Below are positions 47,791-55,950 of a DNA stretch of 64,000 nucleotides, piece by piece (within the stretch, counting starts at the first letter, position 1; every line of letters begins with the position of its first letter). This DNA is from Occultella glacieicola (GTDB taxonomy: Bacteria > Actinomycetota > Actinomycetes > Actinomycetales > Beutenbergiaceae), in contig NZ_SMNA01000010.1 in the NCBI RefSeq assembly GCF_004353825.1, forward strand, positions 62,001 to 126,000, given 5' to 3'. Under the pieces are notes generated by a model, which saw only the letters and a program-made list of their open reading frames with translations, was not told the origin of the DNA and made no database searches. A program made the position numbers and the translations under genes.

Positions 47791-47867
47791 CGCTGAGATC
47801 GCACCTGAGCACCTGAGATCGCACTGTGCGCCAGTGCGATCTCAGGTGCTCAGGTGCGATCTCAGCG
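47791..47867. repeat. perfect inverted repeat with 36-bp arms (bidirectional terminator candidate)
   Basis: The arms 47791-47826 and 47832-47867 are exactly complementary, with only TGCGC between them. Each arm holds two copies of CTGAGATCGCA or its complement at 20-bp spacing, and a fifth copy TGCGATCTCAG stands alone at 47883-47893. It lies between the converging DUF3145 gene (ends 47760) and fabF (ends 47906), so it can end transcription from both sides, but it is far longer than a normal terminator. Confidence 0.85.
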
Positions 47868-47905
47868 ACAGAGCGGCCCAGGTGCGATCTCAGCGCCAGA
47901 GCGGG

Positions 47906-49150
47906 TCAGGCGTTCGTGAACACCAGGGTGGCGTTGTGCCCGCCGAACCCGAACCCGTTGTTGACGGCGGCGATGTCGCCGTCGCGCAGCGCACGGGGCG
48001 AATCCCGGACCAGGTCGATGGGGAGATCCGGTTCCGGGTCGGAGACGTTGATCGTGGGCGGGGCCTGCCGGTCCACGATCGCCATGATCGTGAAGATCGA
48101 CTCCAGCGCCCCGGCTCCGCCGAGCAGGTGCCCGGTCATCGACTTCGTGGCCGAGACGGTCACGTGGTCCGCGTCGTCGCCGAGGGCGCGGCGCATCGCC
48201 TTGGCCTCGACGCCGTCACCCGCGGGGGTGGAGGTGGCGTGCGCGTTGACATGCACCACGTCCGCGGCGCTCACGCCGGCGTTCGCCAGGGCGAGCCGGA
48301 AGGCCCGCTCCTGCCCGGCGCCGGTCGGGTCGGGAGGTGCCACGTCGTAGGCGTCCGACGTCATGCCGAGGCCGGCCACCCGGGCGTAGATCCGCGCACC
48401 GCGGGCGATCGCGTGGTCCTCGCGCTCGAGCACGATGACACCGGCGCCCTCGCCGAGCACGAACCCGTCCCGGTTCACGTCGTAGGGGCGCGAGGCGCCG
48501 GCCGGGTCGTCGTTGCGGGTGGACAGGGCCTGCATCTTCGCGAACGAGGCGATCGGCAAGGGGTGGATGGCGGCCTCGGTGCCGCCGGCGACCACCACGT
48601 CTGCCCGGCCGGTGCGGATCATCTCCAGGCCGTAGCCGATGGCCTCGGCACCGGAGGCGCACGCGGACACCGGCGTGTGTGCGCCGGCCTTCGCGCCGAC
48701 CTCGATCGACACGTACGCGGCGGGGGAGTTCGGCATCAGCATCGGGACTGTCAGCGGGAGCACCCGCCGCACGCCCTTGTCCCGGATGGTGTCCCAGGCG
48801 TTCACGAGCGTGATGACCCCGCCGATGCCGGAGGCGATCACGGCACCGATGCGTTCGCCGGGAAGTTCAGGCGACCCGGCGTCCGCCCAGGCCTCGCGGG
48901 CCGCGATCATCGCGAACTGCGCGCTGGGGTCCATCCGGCGGGTCTCGGGCCGGGAGAGGATCTCCTCGGCGGGCACGGCCAACTGGCCGGCGAAGGTCAC
49001 GGGCAGTTCGTACTGGCTCACCCAGTCCTGTTCGAGGGTACGCACGCCGGATTTGCCGGCGAGGGCGGCGGCCCAGCTCGTGGGGACGTCACCACCGAGC
49101 GGTGAGGTCGTTCCGAGGCCCGTCACAACTACGTTCGGCTGATCGCTCAT
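47906..49150 (-). CDS. fabF: 3-oxoacyl-ACP synthase II (beta-ketoacyl-ACP synthase)
   Basis: The 414-residue condensing enzyme elongates fatty acyl-ACP with malonyl-ACP. The catalytic triad is visible: Cys164 in VSACASGAEA, His in VNAHATSTPAGD, and His in [15 protein letters not shown]. Lys and Phe gatekeeper regions (ATKSMTG, GFGFGGHN) are also conserved. It is the last gene of the minus-strand fabD-fabH-acpP-fabF cluster and starts 89 bases after acpP. It ends against the 36-bp-arm palindrome. Confidence 0.95.
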   Translation of the reverse strand: MSDQPNVVVTGLGTTSPLGGDVPTSWAAALAGKSGVRTLEQDWVSQYELPVTFAGQLAVPAEEILSRPETRRMDPSAQFAMIAAREAWADAGSPELPGERIGAVIASGIGGVITLVNAWDTIRDKGVRRVLPLTVPMLMPNSPAAYVSIEVGAKAGAHTPVSACASGAEAIGYGLEMIRTGRADVVVAGGTEAAIHPLPIASFAKMQALSTRNDDPAGASRPYDVNRDGFVLGEGAGVIVLEREDHAIARGARIYARVAGLGMTSDAYDVAPPDPTGAGQERAFRLALANAGVSAADVVHVNAHATSTPAGDGVEAKAMRRALGDDADHVTVSATKSMTGHLLGGAGALESIFTIMAIVDRQAPPTINVSDPEPDLPIDLVRDSPRALRDGDIAAVNNGFGFGGHNATLVFTNA

Positions 49151-49239
49151 CTACGTGACTCCAAGACTATGAACGGGGGTGGCCGCGCCGGGCGTGCGGG
49201 TCACGCACGCCCGGCGGCAACCAGGGGTCGGGACGAGGT

Positions 49240-49488
49240 TCAGGCCTGGGCCTGCGCGATGAAGCTCACGGCGTCGCCGACGGTGTTGAGGTTCTTGACC
49301 TCTTCGTCCGGGATCCGGACCTCGAACTTCTCCTCGGCCAGGGTGACGATCGTCATCATCGACAGCGAGTCGATGTCGAGGTCATCGGTGAACGACTTGT
49401 CCTTCTGGACGGCGTCCGCGGGCAGTCCCGTCTCGTCGTTCACGATCTCGGCCAGACCGGCCAGGATGTCCTCTTCGCTGTGCGCCAT
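49240..49488 (-). CDS. acpP: acyl carrier protein
   Basis: The 82-residue acidic protein carries DLDIDSLSMM, where Ser41 would receive the 4'-phosphopantetheine arm. It shuttles acyl chains among FabD, FabH and FabF, which surround it in the operon. Length and charge fit type II fatty-acid ACP rather than a polyketide ACP. Confidence 0.95.
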   Translation of the reverse strand: MAHSEEDILAGLAEIVNDETGLPADAVQKDKSFTDDLDIDSLSMMTIVTLAEEKFEVRIPDEEVKNLNTVGDAVSFIAQAQA

Positions 49489-49606
49489 GCTTGCTCCATT
49501 CTCAGGGTTTCATACGGGTGGGGACCAGTGTCCCCGACGCCACGGTGGCGGTGCCACTGCGGCGCGCTGGGCCGCCCCGACTCGGGTCGGACGAGCCCCA
49601 GCAGGA

Positions 49607-50662
49607 TCAGGGCAGGACCACGACCTGCGCGGCGTAGGCCAGCCCGGCACCGAAGCCGATCTGCAGGGCGATGTCCCCGCCCTTCGCCTGGCCCTCGCGG
49701 AGCAGGCGCTCGGTGGCCAGCGGGATGGACGCGGCCGAGGTGTTGCCGGTGTCGGCGATGTCGCGGCCGACCACGATGTCCTCGCGGAACTTGATCAGCT
49801 TCAGCAGCTGGTCGGTGATCCGCATGTTCGCCTGGTGCGGGATGAACACGTCGATGTCCTCGAGCTGCAGGCCGGCGGCGTCCACGGCGCGGCGGGCGAT
49901 GTTGGGCATCGAGGAGATGACCCACTTGAACACGGTCGGGCCCAGCTGGCGCAGCGTCGGAGTGGTCATCTGGGAGACCTCCTCGGCGGTCTCCGGGGTC
50001 TCCGGGACCGGCTCGCCGAGCTCCTCGCGGCGATAGTCCAGCCAGGAGTGCGTCTGGTAGATGACCGACGACTGCGAACCGTCGCTGCCCCAGACGGTCG
50101 GTCCGATACCCGGGGTGTCCGAGCGGCCGACCACGGCAGCGCCCGCGCCGTCACCGAGCAGGAAGGAGATCGTGCGGTCGGTCGGGTCGATGAAGTCGCT
50201 CATCTTCTCGACGCCGATCACGAGCACGTTCTCCGCGGTCCCGGCCCGCACCAGCGCGTCGGCCTGTGCGATCCCGTAGCAGTAGCCGGCGCAGGCCGCG
50301 GACACGTCGTAGGCCGGCGCCGGGGTGGCGCCGATGGCGTCGGTCACGATCGTGGCGAGCGAGGGGGTCTGCTCGAAGTGGGTCACGGTCGAGACCAGCA
50401 CGGCGTCGAGGTCCGACCCGGTGAGCCCGGCCTTGTCGAGGGCGTCGTTCGCCGCGTCGACCGCGAGATCCTTGATCGTGACGCCCGTGGCGGCCCGCGC
50501 CCGCGTCCGGATGCCGGTGCGCTGCTGGATCCACTCGTCGGAGGAGTTGATCGGGCCGACGATGTCGTCGTTGGGGACGAGCTCGCTGCCACGCGAACCC
50601 CCGACGGCGAGGATGCGGCTACCGAGGACTGGCGTGGGTTGCGCGAGGGTCGGCTTGGTCAT
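49607..50662 (-). CDS. fabH: 3-oxoacyl-ACP synthase III
   Basis: The 351-residue enzyme starts fatty-acid chains by joining an acyl-CoA primer to malonyl-ACP. Its catalytic residues are Cys124 in VSAACAGYCYG, His in IPHQANMRI and Asn in GNTSAASIP. Actinobacterial FabH often prefers branched primers; note that IcmF at 40823 handles isobutyryl-CoA, one such primer. ATG 50662 follows AGGAG by about five bases; longer reading upstream is not conserved. Confidence 0.95.
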   Translation of the reverse strand: MTKPTLAQPTPVLGSRILAVGGSRGSELVPNDDIVGPINSSDEWIQQRTGIRTRARAATGVTIKDLAVDAANDALDKAGLTGSDLDAVLVSTVTHFEQTPSLATIVTDAIGATPAPAYDVSAACAGYCYGIAQADALVRAGTAENVLVIGVEKMSDFIDPTDRTISFLLGDGAGAAVVGRSDTPGIGPTVWGSDGSQSSVIYQTHSWLDYRREELGEPVPETPETAEEVSQMTTPTLRQLGPTVFKWVISSMPNIARRAVDAAGLQLEDIDVFIPHQANMRITDQLLKLIKFREDIVVGRDIADTGNTSAASIPLATERLLREGQAKGGDIALQIGFGAGLAYAAQVVVLP

Positions 50663-50730
50663 CGGGGCTCCTGAGTGGTCGGGTCGTGCGGAAGGGGAGG
50701 TGGCGGCCGGGGTGGGCCGGCGCAGGCCGG

Positions 50731-51672
50731 TCAGCCGTGATGGCGGGCGATCAGGTCCGCCGCGGCGTCGAGGTCGGCGGGCGACTTCAACGCGATGGTC
50801 TCGACGCCGCGCATCGTCCGGCGGGCGAGTCCGGTGAGGACCCCACCGGGGGCGAGTTCGATCGCGGCCTGCACGCCGCGCTCGACGAGCGTCTGCTGGC
50901 ACAGGTCCCAGCGCACCGGTGCCGAGATCTGGCGGACCAGGGCGGCCAGGGCGTCGGCACCCGAGGCGACGGCGGCGCCGTCGGCGTTCGAGAGCAGGGT
51001 CAGTCGTGGGTCGGCCGGGGTCAGGGCGGCGGCGGCAGCGGCGACGGCGTCGACGGCGGACGCCATGTAGCGGGTGTGGAACGCACCGGCGACGGCCAGG
51101 GGGATCACCCGGGCCTTCGCGGGCGGCTCCGCGGCGAGGGCGGCCAGGGCGGGCAGGGCTCCGGCGGCGACGATCTGCCCGCCGCCGTTGACGTTCGCGG
51201 CGACCAGGTCGTACGCGCTCAGGGTGTCCAGCACGTCGCCGGCGTCACCGCCGACCACGGCGGACATCCCGGTGGGTTCGGCGGCCGCGGCATGCGCCAT
51301 GGCCGAGCCGCGGACCGCGACCAGACGCAGGGCGTCGGTGGCGGGCAGGACCCCGGCCGCGGCGACCGCCGCGAACTCTCCGACGGAGTGTCCCGCGGTG
51401 GCAATCGCCCAGCCGTTGACGTCGCCCACGCGTGCCTGCAGGGCGCTGAGCGCGAGCAGCGAGGTCGCCACGATGAGGGGCTGGGCGACTGCCGTGTCCT
51501 TGATCGTGTCTGCGTCCGCCGTCGTGCCCAGGGCCCGCAGGTCCAGCCCGACGGCGTCGGCGTAACCGTCGAGTTCGTCCGACAGTGAGCCGGTGGTGCC
51601 GTCGAGCTCGAGCCATGGGGCGAGCATGCCGGGGGACTGGGCGCCCTGACCAGGGCTGAGGACTGCGATCAC
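50731..51672 (-). CDS. fabD: malonyl-CoA:ACP transacylase
   Basis: The 313-residue acyltransferase loads malonyl groups on AcpP. The GQGAQ opening is followed by the nucleophile Ser96 in AGHSVGEFAA and the His of VAGAFHTRYM. GTG 51672 is preceded by AAGGAAGAG. The gene lies directly downstream of the PucR-type regulator fasR, as in streptomycetes, where FasR activates this operon. Confidence 0.94.
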   Translation of the reverse strand: MIAVLSPGQGAQSPGMLAPWLELDGTTGSLSDELDGYADAVGLDLRALGTTADADTIKDTAVAQPLIVATSLLALSALQARVGDVNGWAIATAGHSVGEFAAVAAAGVLPATDALRLVAVRGSAMAHAAAAEPTGMSAVVGGDAGDVLDTLSAYDLVAANVNGGGQIVAAGALPALAALAAEPPAKARVIPLAVAGAFHTRYMASAVDAVAAAAAALTPADPRLTLLSNADGAAVASGADALAALVRQISAPVRWDLCQQTLVERGVQAAIELAPGGVLTGLARRTMRGVETIALKSPADLDAAADLIARHHG

Positions 51673-51751
51673 CGTTCCACTCTTCCTTGTGCGATCCCGC
51701 CGCTGCGGGCGACGGATCGCACGAAGCTCCGTCGGGGGGATTGTGCGATTC

Positions 51752-53008
51752 CTACAATGGCACGGTTTCGGCGAGGCGGCCGATCGCGATGGCGATCTGG
51801 AGCACGAATCCCTCCCGTGCGTGGGTCGGGTCCCAACCGGTGATCGTGGCGATCCGCTTGAGCCGGTACCGCACCGTGTTCGGGTGGACGTACAACTGGC
51901 GCGCGGTGGCCTCGAGGGAGCGGCCCTCGTTCAGGTACACCGAGAGCGTCTCCAGGAGCGGTCCACCCACCCCGAGCAGCGGACCGTAGACGTCCGCGAG
52001 CAGGGTTCGGTGCGCGTCCGGGTCCCCGAGCAGCATCCGTTCGGGGAGCAGCTCGTCGGCGAGCACCGGGCGCGGCGCGGACGGCCACGCCGGGACCGCC
52101 TGCAGCGCGGACAGGGCGGCCCTGGCGGAACGACCGGCGTCGGCCAGTTCGCGAACCTGAGGACCGATGACCACCGGCCCGGGGCCGAACCGGGGGAGCA
52201 GCTCCTCCGCCTGTTGCCGCAGGTTGCCTGTACCGCCGAGAACCACGATCAGCCGGCTGCCCTGGAGACCCACGAGCGCGTCCTGGGCGGTGCGCCGGGC
52301 CGCCCGGCGCAGTTCCGCGGTGCCCACGTCGTCGAGTTCGCCCTCGATGGTGCCGACCAGAACGAGGGTGTTCCCGCGGCCGGCCCAGCCCAGGGCGGCC
52401 ACGCGTGAGTGCAGGGAATCGTCGGGGTCGCCGCGCAGCAGCGAGTCGACCACCAGCGCCTCCAGGCGGGCGTCCCAGGCGCCGCGGGTCTCCGCGGCCC
52501 GCGCATAGACCTCGGCGGCCGAGAAGGCCACCTCCCGGGAGTAGAGCAGCACCGATTCGCGCAGGGTGGAGTGCTGGCCCGGCGCGGCCAGTTGTTCGGT
52601 GTGCTCCTCGACGATCTCCACGACGATTCGGACCAGTTGCAGGGTGTGCTGCAGGGAGATCGACCGGGTCAGCTCCGGCGGCGCGGCACGGAAGATCTCG
52701 GCCGCGTTGTAGGAGCCGCGCCCCGGGTTCTCGTACCAGGCGATGAAGTTCGCGATGCCCGACTGCGCCACCAGACCGATCCACGAGCGGTCCTCGGCCG
52801 TCAGGGCCCGGTACCACGGGAGTTCCTCGTCCAGGCGGCGCATGGCCGCGGCCGTGAGCAGGTCCGTGCCGTGCCGTAACCGCCGGACCATCTCGGCCGT
52901 GGCCGGTCGCTCCGGGGCAGGCTCGGCAACCGCCTCGTCCGATCCCGGACCCGCTTCGTCGACCGACGCCGAGGACGGCGTTCGGTGCGTGGACACCTTG
53001 CGACTCAT
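51752..53008 (-). CDS. fasR: PucR/CdaR-type transcriptional regulator of fatty acid synthesis
   Basis: The 418-residue protein ends with a PucR-type helix-turn-helix (LSVYLNEGRSLEATARQLYVHPNTVRYRLKRI); the middle is a GGDEF-like/CdaR region and the N-terminus RMEELPWYR-type helical domain (EELPWYRALTAEDRSWIGLV). Proteins of this kind beside fabD are FasR, activators of the fabDHPF operon. The preceding N-terminal stretch is Pro/Ala-rich. TATCCT (53021-53016) lies seven bases before ATG 53008, so the mRNA looks leaderless, and an 11-bp-arm palindrome covers the -35 region. Confidence 0.9.
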   Translation of the reverse strand: MSRKVSTHRTPSSASVDEAGPGSDEAVAEPAPERPATAEMVRRLRHGTDLLTAAAMRRLDEELPWYRALTAEDRSWIGLVAQSGIANFIAWYENPGRGSYNAAEIFRAAPPELTRSISLQHTLQLVRIVVEIVEEHTEQLAAPGQHSTLRESVLLYSREVAFSAAEVYARAAETRGAWDARLEALVVDSLLRGDPDDSLHSRVAALGWAGRGNTLVLVGTIEGELDDVGTAELRRAARRTAQDALVGLQGSRLIVVLGGTGNLRQQAEELLPRFGPGPVVIGPQVRELADAGRSARAALSALQAVPAWPSAPRPVLADELLPERMLLGDPDAHRTLLADVYGPLLGVGGPLLETLSVYLNEGRSLEATARQLYVHPNTVRYRLKRIATITGWDPTHAREGFVLQIAIAIGRLAETVPL

Positions 53009-53015
53009 GGGCCTG

Positions 53016-53052
53016 AGGATACGGTGTCGTTTGTGGAAAGCCCACAAACGAC
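53016..53052 (-). promoter_or_regulatory. fasR leaderless promoter with 11-bp-arm palindrome
   Basis: GTCGTTTGTGG (53026-53036) and CCACAAACGAC (53042-53052) are perfect arms five bases apart, immediately upstream of TATCCT (53021-53016, minus strand). The palindrome starts five bases after the stop of the upstream regulator gene. It is placed where an operator over the -35 would be, but it could also terminate the upstream transcript. Confidence 0.6.
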
Positions 53053-53056
53053 GCGG

Positions 53057-55765
53057 TCAGAGGAGCCCGTGCTCGCGACCTTCCCGGATCGCGGCGAACC
53101 GGCCTGAGACGCCGAGCTTGCGGTACACGGCGCCGAGGTGCGTCTTGATCGTGTTGACGCTCACGCCCCGAGCGGCGGCGATCTCCTTGACGGACAGTGG
53201 TGAGGGCAGGTCGCGCAGCAGTTCGATCTCTCGCGGGCTGAGCGTGGAGATGTCGGCCAGTTCGGAGCGTTCGGGCTGCTCCCGCTCGAGCAGGGCGGTG
53301 ACGAAGCCCTCGCTGTGGCCGAAGCGCCCTTGGTGCGTGCGCAGGAGCGGCTCGACCTCGCGCCAGGCGTCGACGAACGGGCGCCGGAAGTTCCGGGTCG
53401 CGGCCCAGTCCAGTGCCCGCCGAAGGGACTCGAAGGCGCGCGTCGGGTTGTCCTGGCCGGAATCCACCACCGCCGCGAGCACGTTCGCCGCCACGATCGT
53501 CGACTCCTGATGGACGGTGAGGTCAGCCTGCAGCGCGGTGGTCAGCAGGCGACGCGCCTCGGTCGCCCGGCCCCGGGCGTACAGGAGGTGCGCGCGCATG
53601 GTGAGTGCTTCGGCGCTGTCCGGGACGAGGCGCGCCGCCCTCTCGACGGCGTCCGTCGCCCAGTCGTTCTCCCCCACGGCCAGCGCGAGCCGGATCTCCT
53701 GCGGGGTCGCGTAACCAACCATCGCCGGGGACACCTGATCGGCCATCGGGCTCGACCAGACCTCGCGGAAGTCGGCGACGGCCTGTCTGCGGGCCTCACC
53801 GGTCGACGCCTCGAACCTGGCCAGCGCATGCATGCTCCGAACACCGACCTCGACCTCGACGTTGCCGGCATCCGGGAGAGCGTGGATGGCTCGCCCGGCG
53901 TATTCGGCCTGGGTCTGGTCGTCACAGGTCTGGAACGCGGTCCACGCGGCGAGCAGGTAGGCGTAGGCGAGTCTCGGGGAGTCGGCCCAACCACGCGGGC
54001 TCGCGTACTCGATCGCCTGGCTGGTCCAGGACTGCGTGGCCGGGAAGTCACATGCGGCGCCGGTGATGCCCGACAGCTGGGCGAGGGTGGTGAGGACAGC
54101 CTCGTCGTAGCCCTGGGCACGGGCCAGTTCGAGGGCGTGCTCGAGGTCGGCGATCGCCCGGGTGTAGTCGCCGCCACGCATCCGAGCGGGTCCCCGCTGG
54201 ATGAGAACGATCAGGTCGACATCGGGATCGCCCGAGAGCGACAGGTCGAGGATCCCGGTCGCTCGCAGTGCCTTGGCCACGTCGCCACCGAGCAGGGCCC
54301 GGCTGACGACGGCGGCGGCTCGCATGGCGGCCAGTCGTGCGTCCTCCGGTGGGCCGAGTCTGGTCAGCGCGGCCAGTTGCTCGTCCGCGGCCACGGGGTC
54401 CGAGAGGTCCAGCATGGCCAGCGCAGCGATCGTCACAACGCCTGGGTCCCGGCGGGCCGCAGTTCCGGCCCTGGTGATCGCGTCCCGAACCGTGGGCGCG
54501 TGACCCGAGAGGATGAGACGCAGTCCACGTGCGCGCAGCATGCGGACGAGGTAGTCGTCGTCGCCGGCCTGCAGGGCGTGCTCGATCGCGACGAGTGGCT
54601 GGTCGGCTGCATCGAACCAGCGTGCCGCAGCGGCGTGCTGGTGGCGCGGGGCCTCGACGTCCTCGCGGGCGAGCGCCGCAGTGAGGTAACTGCGCATCAG
54701 GCTGTGGTAGCGGTACCAGGACGTGTCGCCGGACTGGACCACCAGGGCGTTCTGTCGGCAGAGTCGGTCGAGGATCTTGCCGGCGTCGGCCTGTCCGGAC
54801 AGTTCGGCCGCCAGGTCGACCGACAACTGCTCGGGTGTGCACGTCCGGAGCAGGAACTCGTAGGTGTGCTCGGGCAGGTGCTGGACCACCTCCGTGAAGA
54901 GGTAGTCGGCCACCTCGCGACGATCACCCTCGAACTGTGCCAGGAAGCCGCTCGGGTCACTCGACCCGGAGAGGGAGACGGCGGCCAGCCGCAGCCCGGC
55001 CGCCCAGCCCTCGGTGCGGCCGACCACCCGGGCGAGGTCCAGCGGTGACAGCGAACTGCCGACCCGCTCGAACAGTTCCGACGCCTCGGCCTCGGTGAAC
55101 GCGAGATCGTCGGTGCGGATGTCGCGAAGCGTGCCGGTCAGCCGAAGGCGGTGCAGGTTCAGCTCCGGCTCGTGTCGGCTGATCAGAACGACGCCGAGGC
55201 CCGGCGGAAGGTCGTTGAGGAGTGACTCCAGTCCGGCCAGGACGTCGGCCGAACGGATCCGGTGCAGGTCGTCGAGGACGAGCCATCGCACCGGTTGGGT
55301 CGCGTCCAGCACCTCGGTCAGCGCGGTGATGAACCGTGGCTCGACGCGGTCTCGCGGCGGACTCAGCTGGTCGAGCTCGTCGGCGGCGTCCGCCGGTGCG
55401 GCTTCGATCAGGGCGTCGATGAGAGCAGACCAGAACTCGTAGGGACGATCATCGCTCTCGTCGAGGCCGACCCACGCCACCCTCTCACCCCGCTCGGCGG
55501 CGCGGCGGGCCCAGTCGACCACGAGGATGGTCTTGCCTGATCCGGCGGGCGCGCAGACCAAGGACACGGGGGTGGCGCCGAGGTGCAGGGCGGTGAGGCG
55601 CTCCCGCACGACGAGGCCGTCGGATACTCGTGGGACGCGAACGCGGGTGCGGGAGACGAACGCCCGGGCGCCGGCGTGGCGCTGCGCCGGGTGGTTGCGC
55701 GGCGCAGCGCGGCGTACGCCCCGCCCGCGCGTCGCAGGGCGCGACCCGGTAGACCCAGCCTGCAT
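53057..55765 (-). CDS. large ATPase LuxR-family regulator (MalT/LAL type), copy 1
   Basis: The 902-residue protein has the MalT/LAL plan: an N-terminal P-loop STAND ATPase (CAPAGSGKTIL, about residue 65; Walker B WLVLDDLH), a long TPR-like helical sensor (roughly residues 380-830), and a C-terminal LuxR helix-turn-helix (LSPREIELLRDLPSPLSVKEIAAARGVSVNT). ATG 55765 is likely leaderless: TAGGCT (55778-55773) lies seven bases upstream. It is divergent from the sulfatase gene and paralogous to the regulator at 58298. It probably activates the sulfatase locus in response to a small ligand. Confidence 0.85.
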   Translation of the reverse strand: MQAGSTGSRPATRGRGVRRAAPRNHPAQRHAGARAFVSRTRVRVPRVSDGLVVRERLTALHLGATPVSLVCAPAGSGKTILVVDWARRAAERGERVAWVGLDESDDRPYEFWSALIDALIEAAPADAADELDQLSPPRDRVEPRFITALTEVLDATQPVRWLVLDDLHRIRSADVLAGLESLLNDLPPGLGVVLISRHEPELNLHRLRLTGTLRDIRTDDLAFTEAEASELFERVGSSLSPLDLARVVGRTEGWAAGLRLAAVSLSGSSDPSGFLAQFEGDRREVADYLFTEVVQHLPEHTYEFLLRTCTPEQLSVDLAAELSGQADAGKILDRLCRQNALVVQSGDTSWYRYHSLMRSYLTAALAREDVEAPRHQHAAAARWFDAADQPLVAIEHALQAGDDDYLVRMLRARGLRLILSGHAPTVRDAITRAGTAARRDPGVVTIAALAMLDLSDPVAADEQLAALTRLGPPEDARLAAMRAAAVVSRALLGGDVAKALRATGILDLSLSGDPDVDLIVLIQRGPARMRGGDYTRAIADLEHALELARAQGYDEAVLTTLAQLSGITGAACDFPATQSWTSQAIEYASPRGWADSPRLAYAYLLAAWTAFQTCDDQTQAEYAGRAIHALPDAGNVEVEVGVRSMHALARFEASTGEARRQAVADFREVWSSPMADQVSPAMVGYATPQEIRLALAVGENDWATDAVERAARLVPDSAEALTMRAHLLYARGRATEARRLLTTALQADLTVHQESTIVAANVLAAVVDSGQDNPTRAFESLRRALDWAATRNFRRPFVDAWREVEPLLRTHQGRFGHSEGFVTALLEREQPERSELADISTLSPREIELLRDLPSPLSVKEIAAARGVSVNTIKTHLGAVYRKLGVSGRFAAIREGREHGLL

Positions 55766-55863
55766 GTGGCGGAGCCTATCGCCACCGGGTCCGCGACGGG
55801 GTGACCGCCGCCGAGTGTCCAGTTGCTTGCCGCCATTCTGCCGCCGCCATGCCGCGCGGCGAA

Positions 55864-55880
55864 TCACCCGCCGGGGGTGA
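55864..55880. promoter_or_regulatory. 17-bp operator copy 1: TCACCC-N5-GGGTGA
   Basis: TCACCC (55864-55869) and GGGTGA (55875-55880) lie 71 bases before the sulfatase ATG and 99 bases before the divergent regulator ATG. The same arms and spacing recur at 61030-61046, and with one change at 61924-61940, where even the flanking GAA is shared with this copy. Confidence 0.6.
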
Positions 55881-55950
55881 CGCGGCCGACCCGCCCGCGT
55901 CGAATCATTGCCGTGGACGTTTCCGGTCTCGCAGGGAAAGGGCATGGGCC

